Below, piece by piece: positions 34,163 to 43,309 of a DNA stretch of 64,000 bases. Position numbers and translations under genes: made by a program. Position 1 is the stretch's first letter, and each line of letters opens with the position of its first letter. The notes below the pieces were generated by a model. That model did not search any database, was not told the origin of the DNA, and saw only the letters and a program-made list of their open reading frames with translations. This DNA is from Thermohalobaculum sp050330995 (GTDB lineage: Bacteria; Pseudomonadota; Alphaproteobacteria; Rhodobacterales; Rhodobacteraceae), in NCBI GenBank assembly GCA_050330995.1, contig JBHJHI010000057.1, positions 1 to 64,000 of the forward strand, given 5' to 3'.

Positions 34163-34506
34163 TCCGTGGCCCTGATGACCATGCGCTCCATCCCGTTCTT
34201 GAGCGAGGCGTTCACGGCGTCGGCGCCCTCCTCGGCGTACATGGCGTGGATCAGCAGGTAACGGCGGCAGTCCGAGACGTCGACGGTCAGCGTGCCCGGC
34301 GTCAGCGTGATCAGGTTGGCCGTCATCGTGATCGAGAGATCGGTCTTCGCGTCGAGCGGCATCGCCACGAAGCGCGGCGTCGAAGACAGGCCCGGCGTCA
34401 GCACGTCGATGAAGACGCGCACCGCGCTCAGGATCAGCTCCTTGGCGAAGTAGACCACCAGGAAGACGATGTGGAAGGGCTTCAGGAGCAGTCGGACCAG
34501 GATCAT
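34159..34506 (-). CDS. mnhE: Na+/H+ antiporter subunit E
   Basis: 115 residues, shorter than the usual 155-165 because the first membrane hairpin seems reduced: only one long hydrophobic stretch (PFHIVFLVVYFAKELILSAV) precedes the soluble domain. That domain shows TANLITLTPGTLTVDV and YLLIHAMYAEE, the classic MrpE signature. Overlaps mnhD and mnhF by four bases each. Confidence 0.9.
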   Translation of the reverse strand: MILVRLLLKPFHIVFLVVYFAKELILSAVRVFIDVLTPGLSSTPRFVAMPLDAKTDLSITMTANLITLTPGTLTVDVSDCRRYLLIHAMYAEEGADAVNASLKNGMERMVIRATE

Positions 34507-35993
34507 CGGCTCTCGCTCCCGAGAACGGTGCGCAGGTAAGGCAGGGGGTCGAGCAGCGCGCGCGCCGCGCCGTCGGCCAGCTCGAACATCACGCCGGCGT
34601 AGAGGCTGATGCCGAGCGTCACCGCCGTCAGCCCCAGCACGGGCAGCACCAGCGCCGGCGTCGGATCGAGGCTCGCGGGCGTGTCGTCCGCCGCCTCCGG
34701 GCGCGGCGCCCAGAAGGCCGAGACGAACATGCGGCCGAGATAGTAGAAGGTCAGGACGCTCGCCGCGAGGATCATGCCGCCGAGCAGGTACTCGCCCGCC
34801 TCGACCGCGCCGCGCACCATGAACAGCTTCGCCCAGAAGCCCGAGAGCGGCGGCACGCCGATCAGCGACAGCGCCGGCACCAGGAAGATCACGCCGAGCC
34901 AGGGGCCGGCGGCCCAGAGCCCGCCGACGCGGCTCACCCGCTCGTCACCGCACTCGCGTCCCATGATGCCGCCGATCAGGAACATGTTCATCATCGCCGG
35001 GATGTGGTGGAGGAAGTAGAACACCGAGGCCGCAAGCGCGAGCGGCGTCGCCAGCGCCACGCCGATCGTCATCACCCCGATCTGGCTGACGATGTGGAAG
35101 CCGAACACGCGGCGCATGTGGTCCTGCGCCGTGGCGCCGAGCGCGCCTAGCACCAGCGTCACCCCCGCCGCGACGAGCAGCACGTTCGAGATGATCGGGT
35201 CGCCCGGCGCGAACACCAGGGTGAAGACGCGGAGCAGCGAGTAGACCCCGACCTTGGTCAGCAGCGCCGAGAACAGCGCCGAGGTCGCCACCGCCGGCGT
35301 GTGGTAGGCGGCTGGCAGCCAGAAGAACACCGGAAACAGCGCCGCCTTGGCCGCGAAGGCGAACAGCAGCAGCCCCGCCGCGCCGACCACCGCGGTCTCG
35401 CCGGAGCGGCCGTCGAGCTTGATCGCCAGGTCGGCCATGTTGAGCGTGCCGGTCGCGCCGTAGAGGAGCCCGACGCCGGCGAGGAAGGCGAGCGTGCCGA
35501 TCAGGTTCAGCGCCACGTACTTGACGGCGCCGTCGATCTGCGCGCGTCCGCCGCCGATCACGAGGAGGCCGAAGGACGAGATCAGCATGACCTCGAACCA
35601 GACGTAGAGGTTGAACAGATCCCCGGTGACGAAGGCGCCGCAGACGCCGGCGAGCATGGCGTGGCCGAGCGCGTGAAAGCCCAGCCGCTCGGCCTCGGCG
35701 TCGACCTCGTGGAAGGCGTAGGCGAAGGCGGCGAGCCCGGCGCCCCCGGCGATCGTGACCATCACCGCCGAGAGCGTGTCGACGGCGAGCGTGATGCCGA
35801 AGGGCGCGGCCCAGCCGCCCATCTGCACGGCCTGCGGGCCGTCGATCAGCGCCGCCGAGAGGAGCGCGAGCCCGACCGCGAGCAGCCCGAGCGCGGAGAA
35901 CAGCGAGACCCAGCGGTGCACGCCCCGGCGGCGCAGCAGGAAGCAGACGACCGCGGTGGCGAGCGGCAGCAGGATGGGGGCGGCGAGCAGCAT
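34503..35993 (-). CDS. mnhD: Na+/H+ antiporter subunit D
   Basis: 496 residues, about 14 membrane helices, homologous to proton-pumping NuoM/NuoN subunits. FVTGDLFNLYVWFEVMLISS contains the conserved Glu of helix 5; FAAKAALFPVFFWLPAAYHT and AVATSALFSALLTKVGVYSLLR carry the conserved Lys residues of the transport pathway; HHIPAMMNMFLIGGIMG and GVPPLSGFWAKLFM follow. One of the two large antiporter-like subunits of the Mrp complex. Confidence 0.95.
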   Translation of the reverse strand: MLLAAPILLPLATAVVCFLLRRRGVHRWVSLFSALGLLAVGLALLSAALIDGPQAVQMGGWAAPFGITLAVDTLSAVMVTIAGGAGLAAFAYAFHEVDAEAERLGFHALGHAMLAGVCGAFVTGDLFNLYVWFEVMLISSFGLLVIGGGRAQIDGAVKYVALNLIGTLAFLAGVGLLYGATGTLNMADLAIKLDGRSGETAVVGAAGLLLFAFAAKAALFPVFFWLPAAYHTPAVATSALFSALLTKVGVYSLLRVFTLVFAPGDPIISNVLLVAAGVTLVLGALGATAQDHMRRVFGFHIVSQIGVMTIGVALATPLALAASVFYFLHHIPAMMNMFLIGGIMGRECGDERVSRVGGLWAAGPWLGVIFLVPALSLIGVPPLSGFWAKLFMVRGAVEAGEYLLGGMILAASVLTFYYLGRMFVSAFWAPRPEAADDTPASLDPTPALVLPVLGLTAVTLGISLYAGVMFELADGAARALLDPLPYLRTVLGSESR

Positions 35994-35994
35994 C

Positions 35995-36372
35995 TCAGTC
36001 CGCCCCGGGCCGGTTGACTTCCGTTTCGGGCTCGGCCTCGCGGATCGCGGCGCTGTCGGTGGTGCCGAAGGTGATGTAGGCGCGCAGCACCAGCGAGAGC
36101 GTGAAGACCAGAAGACCGAAGCCGATCACGATCGCCGTCAGGATCAGCGCCTGAGGCAGCGCGTTGGCGGCGCCCGCGGGGGGCGTCTCGGCGCCGGGCG
36201 GCACCAGCGGCGGCTCGCCGTAGGTGAGCCGCCCGGACGCGAAGATCACGAGGTTGACCGCGTTCGACAGGATGGTGAGCCCGAACAGCACGCGGATCAG
36301 GTTCGACGACATCATCAGATAGGCGCCGCAGGCGATCAGGATGCCGACGACGACGGCGAGGGAGGGTTCCAT
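35995..36372 (-). CDS. mnhC: Na+/H+ antiporter subunit C
   Basis: 125 residues, NuoK homologue with three membrane helices (AVVVGILIACGAYLMMSSNL, RVLFGLTILSNAVNLVIFAS, ALILTAIVIGFGLLVFTLSL). The motif LPQALILTAIVIGF is diagnostic. The helix 2-3 loop (PPLVPPGAETPPAGA) is typical. Its start shares one base with the mnhB stop (TGATG). Confidence 0.94.
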   Translation of the reverse strand: MEPSLAVVVGILIACGAYLMMSSNLIRVLFGLTILSNAVNLVIFASGRLTYGEPPLVPPGAETPPAGAANALPQALILTAIVIGFGLLVFTLSLVLRAYITFGTTDSAAIREAEPETEVNRPGAD

Positions 36373-36857
36373 CAGTCCCGCTCCCCCCCGGTCCGGCCGC
36401 GCGGGCGATCGCTGCCGTGGCGCGAGAGCGCCGCGAGCGCGGCCGCCTCGAGCGTGAACAGCATCCCCGTGACGCCGCCCACCACGACGAGGAACACGCC
36501 GGTGTCGAACAGCAGGATCGAGCCCACCGGCTTCAGCGCGCCGCCGAGCGTCGGGTCGCCGTAGAACGGCCAGACGCCCGCGAGCACCGCGCCCTCGGCG
36601 ATCGCGCCCCAGAGCGCGGAGGCGACGGCGCAGGCGAGGCCGAGCGCCGAGATCGCGAGCGGCTCGACGCGCACGAGCCGGCGCGCGCGCGTGAGCCCGC
36701 CCGCCTTCGCGATCAGCGCGAGCGCGATCGCCGCGATCAGCCCGCCGATGAAGCCCCCGCCAGGCTCGTTGTGCCCGCGCAGCAGCACCACGATCGAGAA
36801 GACGACGAGGAGCGGCGCGAGCAGGCGCGCCGCCGTCGACAGGATCAGCGAGTTCAT
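36372..36857 (-). CDS. mnhB: Na+/H+ antiporter subunit B
   Basis: 161 residues. MNSLILSTAARLLAPLLVVFS, RGHNEPGGGFIGGLIAA near 27-43 and SILLFDTGVFLVVVGGVTG near 115 are the conserved MrpB blocks; four membrane helices are predicted. It overlaps mnhA by four bases. The long open frame extending further upstream on this strand is an artefact of base composition. Confidence 0.94.
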   Translation of the reverse strand: MNSLILSTAARLLAPLLVVFSIVVLLRGHNEPGGGFIGGLIAAIALALIAKAGGLTRARRLVRVEPLAISALGLACAVASALWGAIAEGAVLAGVWPFYGDPTLGGALKPVGSILLFDTGVFLVVVGGVTGMLFTLEAAALAALSRHGSDRPRGRTGGERD

Positions 36858-39229
36858 TGCACCCCCTCGCGCCGAGCCTGGTCGGCGGTCTCGCGCGCGC
36901 CGCCCGAGAGCGTGACGCCCTTGCCCGCGGTCAGCGCGGCGACCGCGCCGAGCGAGGCGATCACGATCACCGAAATCTCGCCCAAGGTGTCGAGCGCGCG
37001 GAAGTCGACCAGGATCACGTTGACGATGTTCTGCCCGTGCGCCACCGGGTACGAGTTCTGCTCGAAGAAGCGGGTGAGTTCCAGATCGATCGGCTCGCCC
37101 ACCACCGAGATCAGCACCGTGGTCACGCCGCGGCCGACGGCCGAGGCGCTCGCGGCGTCGCCGACGCGGAAGCCCTGGCGGTCGGGCACTCGCGGCAGCC
37201 GGATCAGCGCGATCGCGAGGAACACCACGATCAGGATCTCGATCATGAGCTGCGTCATGGCGACGTCGACCGCGCCGTAGAGCACGAAGATGATCGAGAC
37301 CCCGACGCCGACCGCGCCGAGCGCGCAGATCGCCGTCAGCCGCGAGCGCGTGAGCACCACCACCGCGACCGAGACCAGGATCACCGCGAAGGTGGCGTAG
37401 TCGACCAGCGGCAGGTCGAAGTCGGGCGCGGCGCGGCTGTCGTCGGTGAGCCCGACCGCGGCCCAGACCACGAGCGCGAGCGCGGCGAAGGTCGCGCGCA
37501 TGTACCACTCGAGCACGCCGGTCTGGACGTAGCCGGTGACGCCCCTCGCCACGGCGTCGACGTATCGAAGGGCGTAGTCGTAGCTGCGGTCGGCACTGAC
37601 GAGCCCGCCGGCCTCCGCGCTCGCGAGCCCCGTGCGGATCGCCCGGTTGCCGAGCCAGAACAGCACGCCGAGCCCCCAGGTGGCGAGCGAGAGCACGAGG
37701 AGGGGCGAGAGCCCGTGCCAGAGCGCGAGATGGCTCTCGACGTGGTGGCCCAGGATCGAGGACGCCACGGGCGCGGCGAGGTAGTGCCCGGTGACCGGCG
37801 CCGCGAGGCCCGCGAGGAGGCCGAGCACGGCGAGCGCCATCGGCCCCGACCACATCATCCAGGAGGGGTCCTTCGGCGTCTTGGGACAGGCCTGCGCGCC
37901 GCGGAAGAACGGCCCGACCGTCACGATCAGCGCCACCGCCACCATCATCGCGTTGGCGACGAAGGCGGCGGCCGTGACCAGCATCGGCTCGGTGACGACG
38001 TGGAGCGCGCCCTCGTACATCGCCTCCTTGCCGACATAGCCGATGAAGGGGGGGAGGCCGGCCATCGAGAGCGCCGCGAGGACCGCCATCGCGGCGGTGA
38101 TCGGCATGGCCGAGCGCAGCCCCGCGAGGCGGTCGACCTCGCGCGTGCCCGCCTTCTTGTCGACGCAGCCGATCATGAGGAAGAGCGAGGCCTTGTAGAG
38201 CGCGTGGACGACCAGGAAGGTCGTGGCGCCCATCACCGCCTCCTCGGTGCCGCCGCCGAGGAACATGACGATGGTGCCGAGGCCCATGACGGTGGTGTGC
38301 GCGAGCATCTGCTTCAGATCGGACTGCCTGAGCGCCCAGACCGAGCCGATCAGCATGGTGGTCGCGCCGAACAGGGTGAGCAGCCAGAACCAGGCGGCGG
38401 TGTCGCCGAGCGCCGGCGCCATGCGCATCAGGAGATAGACCCCCGCCTTCACCATCGTGGCCGAGTGGAGGTAGGCCGAGACCGGCGTCGGCGCGGCCAT
38501 CGCGCCCGGTAACCAGAAATGGAACGGGAACTGCGCCGACTTGGTGAAGGCGCCGAGCAGCACGAGCGCGAGGATCGGCGTATACAACGCCGAGGCCGTG
38601 ATCGCCTCGCCCATCGTATTGAGTTCCGACAGCCTGTAGCTGCCCATCGCGTCGCCGAGCACCACGAGCCCGCCGAGCAGCGCGCGCCCGCCGAGGCCGG
38701 TGCCGAGCAGCGCCTGCAGCGCCGCGCGCCGCGCGTAGGCCTTCTCGTAGTCGAAGCCGACCAGCAGGAACGAGGTGATGGTCGTGCCCTCCCAGAACAC
38801 GAACAGCGTCACCACGTCGTCGGCGAGCACGAGCCCGAGCATCGCCACCGCGAACAGGAACAGGAGCGACAGGATGCGCGGCGAGCGCGGGTCGCCCTCG
38901 AAGTAGCCGGCCGCGTAGAGGAACACCAGCGCGCCGATGCCGGTGACCAGGAGCGCGAACACGAGGCCGAGGCCGTCGATCAGGAAGGCCAGCTCGATGC
39001 CGAGCGGCTCGATCCAGGGGCGCGCGTAGACGTAGGTCTCGCCGTGCGCGACCGAGGGCAGGTAGGTCAGGAACCACAGGAACGCGATCCCCGAGATCGC
39101 CGCGGGCAGGAAGCGCCAGGCGTCGCGGGGGGGCGCCGCGACGACCGCCTTCGCCACGTCCAGGGCGCGCCGCGGCGTGTCGGCGGCCGGCGCCGTGGTC
39201 TCGGGGCCGCGGGTCTTGTCGTCGGGCAT
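36854..39229 (-). CDS. mnhA: Na+/H+ antiporter subunit A
   Basis: 791 residues; start at 39229 behind GGAG. It is a NuoL-like antiporter subunit: FVFWEGTTITSFLLVGFDYE near 144 has the conserved Glu, GAFTKSAQFPFHFWLPGAMA near 225 and SAYLHSATMVKAGVYLLMR near 250 the conserved Lys residues, and SMAGLPPFIGYVGKEAMY near 410. The C-terminal part (about 600-770) carries the MrpA-specific extension with AVDVAMTQLMIEILIVVFLA and LGEISVIVIASLGAVAAL, corresponding to NuoJ-like and DUF4040 segments. First gene of the mnhABCDEFG operon; exchanges Na+ for H+ in alkaline or saline conditions. Confidence 0.96.
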   Translation of the reverse strand: MPDDKTRGPETTAPAADTPRRALDVAKAVVAAPPRDAWRFLPAAISGIAFLWFLTYLPSVAHGETYVYARPWIEPLGIELAFLIDGLGLVFALLVTGIGALVFLYAAGYFEGDPRSPRILSLLFLFAVAMLGLVLADDVVTLFVFWEGTTITSFLLVGFDYEKAYARRAALQALLGTGLGGRALLGGLVVLGDAMGSYRLSELNTMGEAITASALYTPILALVLLGAFTKSAQFPFHFWLPGAMAAPTPVSAYLHSATMVKAGVYLLMRMAPALGDTAAWFWLLTLFGATTMLIGSVWALRQSDLKQMLAHTTVMGLGTIVMFLGGGTEEAVMGATTFLVVHALYKASLFLMIGCVDKKAGTREVDRLAGLRSAMPITAAMAVLAALSMAGLPPFIGYVGKEAMYEGALHVVTEPMLVTAAAFVANAMMVAVALIVTVGPFFRGAQACPKTPKDPSWMMWSGPMALAVLGLLAGLAAPVTGHYLAAPVASSILGHHVESHLALWHGLSPLLVLSLATWGLGVLFWLGNRAIRTGLASAEAGGLVSADRSYDYALRYVDAVARGVTGYVQTGVLEWYMRATFAALALVVWAAVGLTDDSRAAPDFDLPLVDYATFAVILVSVAVVVLTRSRLTAICALGAVGVGVSIIFVLYGAVDVAMTQLMIEILIVVFLAIALIRLPRVPDRQGFRVGDAASASAVGRGVTTVLISVVGEPIDLELTRFFEQNSYPVAHGQNIVNVILVDFRALDTLGEISVIVIASLGAVAALTAGKGVTLSGGARETADQARREGVQ

Positions 39230-39378
39230 CGGATCTCCGTCGCGGGGGGCTCGGGACCGGCAGGGGGGAGCGCGGGCACGTCCGCGGCAAGGGGGCAGAG
39301 TAGCCGTTTCGCGCGCGCTGGCCAGCCCCCGCGGCGCGCGGGCCGGCTCGGGCGCCGTCGGGGAGACGCGGCCGGCGC

Positions 39379-40344
39379 TCAGGCGAGCGCGCGCGCGCCC
39401 ATCTCCAGGAACTTGCGCCGGCGCGCCTCGCGCTGCTCGGCCGGCGAGAGCCCGTCGGCCTCGGCCAGAAGCTCGGCGATCGCCTCGCCGGTGGCCGCCA
39501 TCGCCGCCCGCGGGTCGCGCTGCGCCCCGCCGAGCGGCTCGGCGATCACGCGGTCGACCACGCCGAGCGCTTCGAGATCGGCCGCGGTGATGCGCAGCGC
39601 CTGCGCCGCCTCGCGCATCTTCTCGGCGTTCTTCCAGAGAATCGAGGCGCAGCCCTCCGGCGAGATCACCGAGTAGACCGCGTGCTCGAGCATCGCGACG
39701 CGGCTCGCCGTGGCGAGCGCCACCGCGCCGCCCGAGCCGCCCTCGCCGATGATCACCGCGACCGAAGGAACGCCGAGCGCCAGCCCGCGCTCGGTCGAGC
39801 GCGCGATCGCCTCGGCCTGGCCCCGCTCCTCGGCGCCCTTGCCGGGATAGGCGCCGGGCGTGTCGACGAGGGTGACGACCGGCAGGGCGAAGCGGTCGGC
39901 GAGGTCCATGAGGCGCACGGCCTTGCGATAGCCCTCCGGACGCGCCATGCCGAAGTTGCGCGCGAGCCGGGTGCGGGTGTCGTGGCCCTTCTCGTGGCCG
40001 ATCACCACCACCGCGCGGTCGCGAAAGCGCGCGAGGCCGCCCACGATCGCCTGGTCCTCGGCGAAGTTGCGGTCGCCCGCGAGCGGCGTGTACTCGGTGA
40101 AGAGGGCGCGCACGTAGTCGAGCGCGTGCGGGCGCTGGGGATGGCGCGCGACCTGGGTCTTCTGCCACGGCGTCAGCTTCGTGTAGAGATCGCGCAGCAT
40201 CCCCTCGGCGCGGCCCGCGAGGCGGTCGGCCTCGTCGCCCACGTCCATCTCGGGCGAGGCCCGCGCGAGCGCGCGCAGCTCGCCGATCTTGCCCTCCAGC
40301 TCGGCGACGCCCTTTTCGAAGTCGAGGAAGGTCTGGCTCTGCAT
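39379..40344 (-). CDS. accA: Acetyl-CoA carboxylase carboxyltransferase subunit alpha
   Basis: 321 residues from MQSQTFLDFEKGVAELEGKI, the normal start; upstream extension of the frame is non-coding. The carboxyltransferase alpha signature includes QVARHPQRPHALDYV near 64, FGMARPEGYRKAVRLMDLA near 134, TLVDTPGAYPGKGAEERGQA near 161 and GEGGSGGAVALAT near 202. With AccD it transfers CO2 from biotin to acetyl-CoA, making malonyl-CoA. It is transcribed toward the mnh operon but 149 bases separate them. Confidence 0.97.
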   Translation of the reverse strand: MQSQTFLDFEKGVAELEGKIGELRALARASPEMDVGDEADRLAGRAEGMLRDLYTKLTPWQKTQVARHPQRPHALDYVRALFTEYTPLAGDRNFAEDQAIVGGLARFRDRAVVVIGHEKGHDTRTRLARNFGMARPEGYRKAVRLMDLADRFALPVVTLVDTPGAYPGKGAEERGQAEAIARSTERGLALGVPSVAVIIGEGGSGGAVALATASRVAMLEHAVYSVISPEGCASILWKNAEKMREAAQALRITAADLEALGVVDRVIAEPLGGAQRDPRAAMAATGEAIAELLAEADGLSPAEQREARRRKFLEMGARALA

Positions 40345-40544
40345 GGGGCGGAGCGATGGCCGATCGGGGCGGGCGGCGCAAGGGGCGGGGGTGGCGTGAT
40401 GGTCCGGCTTCGGCGATCGTACGGCGGGCTCGGGAGCTGTCGAGTTCGCGCCGAGAGGCGGCATTCCCCGGCACGCGGCCGAGCTGCCGTGATGACGTTC
40501 GCGAACGATGGGCGGTCGCCCTGTCTGCTTCGGGATCGGGACGC

Positions 40545-40892
40545 ATGGGCGCGCGCTACCGCGTGATCGTGGACTGGACGGCCAGCTACGCCGATCCGAT
40601 CACCCTCGCCGCCGGCGAGGGCCTCACGCTCACCGGCGCCCAGGAGATCTGGGACGGTCACCGATGGCTCTGGGCCCGGAACGCGGCCGGCCGCGAGGGG
40701 TGGGTACCCGACAGCCTGGTCGAGGTCGGAGAGGACGGCATCCGCGCCCGTTCCGCCTATTCGGCCGTCGAGTTGTCCTGCCGACGCGGCGAGAGGCTCG
40801 AGGCCCTCGAAGAGACCCACGGCTGGGTGCGTTGTCGGGCCGAGAGCGGCGCGACCGGCTGGGTGCCGCTCCGGTACGTATCGCCGTGCTGA
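40545..40892 (+). CDS. SH3-like domain protein
   Basis: 115 residues with two SH3-like halves: YRVIVDWTASYADPITLAAG to GREGWVPDSLVEV (about 4-62) and GIRARSAYSAVELSCRRGER to GATGWVPLRYVSP (about 65-114). Each contains the ALYDY-like start, the WDGHRWLWARN or HGWVRCR turn and the GWVP motif near its end. No signal peptide or anchor is visible, so it is probably cytoplasmic and binds a protein or peptide partner. Divergent from accA; no functional neighbour. Confidence 0.75.
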   Translation: MGARYRVIVDWTASYADPITLAAGEGLTLTGAQEIWDGHRWLWARNAAGREGWVPDSLVEVGEDGIRARSAYSAVELSCRRGERLEALEETHGWVRCRAESGATGWVPLRYVSPC

Positions 40893-41066
40893 CTTGGTAT
40901 GCCCGCTGCGAGGTCCACTCGCCACTGGGGCGCGCACGCGGGGGCCCTGTCGGAATCGGGAGCGGACGCTCGCACGCCGGTCCCGCCATTCGCGGCTCCA
41001 CTCCCGATTGACCCCCGATCGCCGATCGCCGAGGGTCGCACGCCTTCGGGGCAGGGGAGACCACGC

Positions 41067-41717
41067 ATGACCGACGCCGGGATCGCTCCCCGGATCATCG
41101 TCTGCGAGGCCGACGTCGCCGAGGGCGCCGCCTGGCTCGCGGGCGCCGAGCCGCGCTTCGCCGAGGTGCTCGCGCTCACGGGACCGTTGCCGCTCCGCCG
41201 CCGGCCCGGCGGCTTCGACGGGCTCCTGCGCGCGATCGTGAGCCAGCAGCTCTCGGTCGCCGCCGCCGCCGCGGTCTGGGCGCGGCTGGAGGCGACCGGC
41301 GCCACCGCGCCCGGCGGCCTCGCCGCGGCCGACGACGACGCGCTCCGGGCCTGCGGCCTCTCGCGACAGAAGATCGCCTACGCCCGGGCGCTGGCGGCCG
41401 AGGGTCTCGACTTCGAGGCGCTGGCCGCTCTGCCGCCCGACGCGGCGATCGCGCGCATGACCGCGGTCAAGGGCGTGGGCGTCTGGACGGCCGAGATCTA
41501 CCTGATGTTCGCGGTCGGGCACGCCGACGTCTTCGCGCCGGGCGATCTGGCGTTGCAGGAGGCCGCGCGCGCCCTGTTCGCCCTGCCGGAGCGTCCGCGC
41601 GAGAAGGCGCTCCGCACGATGGCCGAGGCTTGGACGCCGTGGCGCGGCGTTGCGGCGCGGCTCCTCTGGGCCTACTACGGGCATCTGAAATCGCGCGAGG
41701 GCGTCGTCGAGGTATGA
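41067..41717 (+). CDS. DNA-3-methyladenine glycosylase II (AlkA-like)
   Basis: 216 residues. A helix-hairpin-helix glycosylase of the HhH-GPD family: FDGLLRAIVSQQLSVAAAAA near 50-70, CGLSRQKIAYARALA near 93, the hairpin MTAVKGVGVWTAEIYLMF near 132, and catalytic Asp160 in FAPGDLALQEA. It removes alkylated purines from DNA during base-excision repair. The N-terminal AlkA domain is absent, as in the short bacterial forms. It overlaps the esterase gene by four bases. Confidence 0.92.
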   Translation: MTDAGIAPRIIVCEADVAEGAAWLAGAEPRFAEVLALTGPLPLRRRPGGFDGLLRAIVSQQLSVAAAAAVWARLEATGATAPGGLAAADDDALRACGLSRQKIAYARALAAEGLDFEALAALPPDAAIARMTAVKGVGVWTAEIYLMFAVGHADVFAPGDLALQEAARALFALPERPREKALRTMAEAWTPWRGVAARLLWAYYGHLKSREGVVEV

Positions 41718-42400
41718 GCACCGATCCCGACACTCTGTTGAGCGGCCCCCGCGTCGGCCCGCAGGCGGGCGGCGCGGCGACGGCGCTGGTCGTGCTGCTG
41801 CACGGCTACGGCGCGGACGGGCGCGACCTCGCCGGCCTCGCCGGCCCCCTGGGCGAGGCGCTGCCGCGCGCCGCCTTCCGCGCGCCGAACGCGCCGGAGC
41901 GCTGCCGCATCAATCCGATGGGCTATCAGTGGTTTCCGATCCCCTGGATCGACGGTGCGCCCGAGGCCGAGATGGAGGCGAGCTTCCGCGCCTCGGTCGA
42001 GCGCCTCGACGGCTGGCTCGACGCGGCCATGGCGGCCGAGGGGGTGGACGCGGCCGCCACCGCGCTCGTCGGCTTCAGCCAGGGCACGATGATGAGCCTC
42101 TACGTCGCGCCGCGGCGCGCCGAGGCCGTCGCCGGCATCGTCGGCTTCTCGGGCCGGCTGGTCGCGGGCGAGGATCTCGCGCAGGCGGCGCGGGTGCGCC
42201 CGCCGGTGCTGCTGGTCCACGGCGACCGCGACGAGGTGATCCCGGTCGCCGCGCTGTCGGAGGCCGAGCGCGGGCTCTCGGGCGCCGGCTTCGCGGTCGA
42301 GGCCCACGTGAGCCCCGGCACGCCGCACGGCATCGCCCCCGACGGGCTCGGCCATGCCGCGCGCTTTCTCTCGCGCGTCCTGCCGGGGGCGGCACGGTGA
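41714..42400 (+). CDS. Alpha/beta-hydrolase, carboxylesterase/phospholipase family
   Basis: 228 residues, starting inside the stop of the glycosylase gene. VVLLHGYGADGRDLAGLA near 27 is the oxyanion region; the triad appears as Ser122 (VGFSQGTMMSL), Asp173 (HGDRDEVIPV) and His205 (GTPHGIAPDG). NPMGYQWFPIPWIDG near 67 is typical of this acyl-protein-thioesterase-like family. It likely hydrolyses short acyl esters; the natural substrate is unknown. Confidence 0.9.
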   Translation: MSTDPDTLLSGPRVGPQAGGAATALVVLLHGYGADGRDLAGLAGPLGEALPRAAFRAPNAPERCRINPMGYQWFPIPWIDGAPEAEMEASFRASVERLDGWLDAAMAAEGVDAAATALVGFSQGTMMSLYVAPRRAEAVAGIVGFSGRLVAGEDLAQAARVRPPVLLVHGDRDEVIPVAALSEAERGLSGAGFAVEAHVSPGTPHGIAPDGLGHAARFLSRVLPGAAR

Positions 42401-42665
42401 ACCCCGCGCCGCCCGTGCCGGGCGCCCCCGCGACGGCGGGGCGACGGCGGGGGCGGTCGCGTGCCGCCCGGCGTTGGCGCCGGGCCGTGGCGGCGTGCGG
42501 GGCGCGCGGCGGCGTCGAACTGTTGCAGAGCGGTGCTAGGACACCGCTGGTGGGCACGCATCTAGAGCATTCCCTCGGACGCCCTGCCAGATATGGTGAC
42601 GACGCCGGGGTGCGACGGCCCCACATCGCCCCGACGGCGTCGCGACAACGACGGCGAGGCGAGCG

Positions 42666-43301
42666 ATGACCCCGATCCAGACCCCCCTCAGGCCAGAGCG
42701 ACCATCCGCTCGAAGCGGTTCCATCAGCTTCGCCAACCAGTTCGTGCGTCAGCCCGCGGTGCTGCGCGACCACCCCGCCCTGGTGCTCAACGCCGACTAT
42801 CGGCCGCTCAGCTACTTCCCGCTCTCGCTCTGGCCCTGGCAGGAGGCGATCAAGGCGGTGTTCCTCGACCGCGTCCAGATCGTCGCCGAGTACGACTTCG
42901 AGGTGCACAGCCCCTCGATCGCGCTCAGGCTGCCCTCGGTCGTGGTGCTGCGCGACTACGTGAAGCCCGCGCGCTACCCGGCCTTCACCCGCTTCAACCT
43001 ATTCCTGCGCGACGAGTTCACCTGCCAGTACTGCGGCGCCGACGGGGAGATGACCTTCGACCACGTGATCCCGCGCTCGCGCGGCGGGCGCACCACCTGG
43101 GCCAACGTCGTCGCCGCCTGCGGGCGCTGCAACCTGAGGAAGGCCAACCACACGCTGCGCGAGGCGGGGATGTCGCTCGCGCGCCCGGCCTATCGCCCCG
43201 ACGCGGCCGAGCTGCAGAACAAGGGACGCAAGTTCCCGCCGAACTACCTACACGAGAGCTGGATGGACTTCCTGTACTGGGACGCCGAACTGGAGAGCTG
43301 A
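42666..43301 (+). CDS. HNH endonuclease
   Basis: 211 residues. The HNH module is seen as CQYCGADGEMTFDHVIPRS (residues about 120-138) and VVAACGRCNLRKANHTL (about 151-167); the two CxxC pairs bind structural zinc and His135 is catalytic. The N-terminal part (ALVLNADYRPLSYFPLSLWP) is conserved in a large housekeeping-like HNH family of alphaproteobacteria and of cyanobacteria, whose role is not settled (DNA repair or defence suggested). Its stop lies in a 12-bp palindrome shared with the convergent dsbB. Confidence 0.9.
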   Translation: MTPIQTPLRPERPSARSGSISFANQFVRQPAVLRDHPALVLNADYRPLSYFPLSLWPWQEAIKAVFLDRVQIVAEYDFEVHSPSIALRLPSVVVLRDYVKPARYPAFTRFNLFLRDEFTCQYCGADGEMTFDHVIPRSRGGRTTWANVVAACGRCNLRKANHTLREAGMSLARPAYRPDAAELQNKGRKFPPNYLHESWMDFLYWDAELES

Positions 43302-43309
43302 GCGCTCAG
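43298..43309. repeat. Palindrome between convergent stop codons
   Basis: CTGAGCGCTCAG is a perfect 12-bp palindrome covering the stop codons of the HNH gene (TGA, + strand) and dsbB (TGA, - strand). It could form a small hairpin at both 3' ends; it is short and lacks U-runs, so terminator function is doubtful. Confidence 0.4.
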
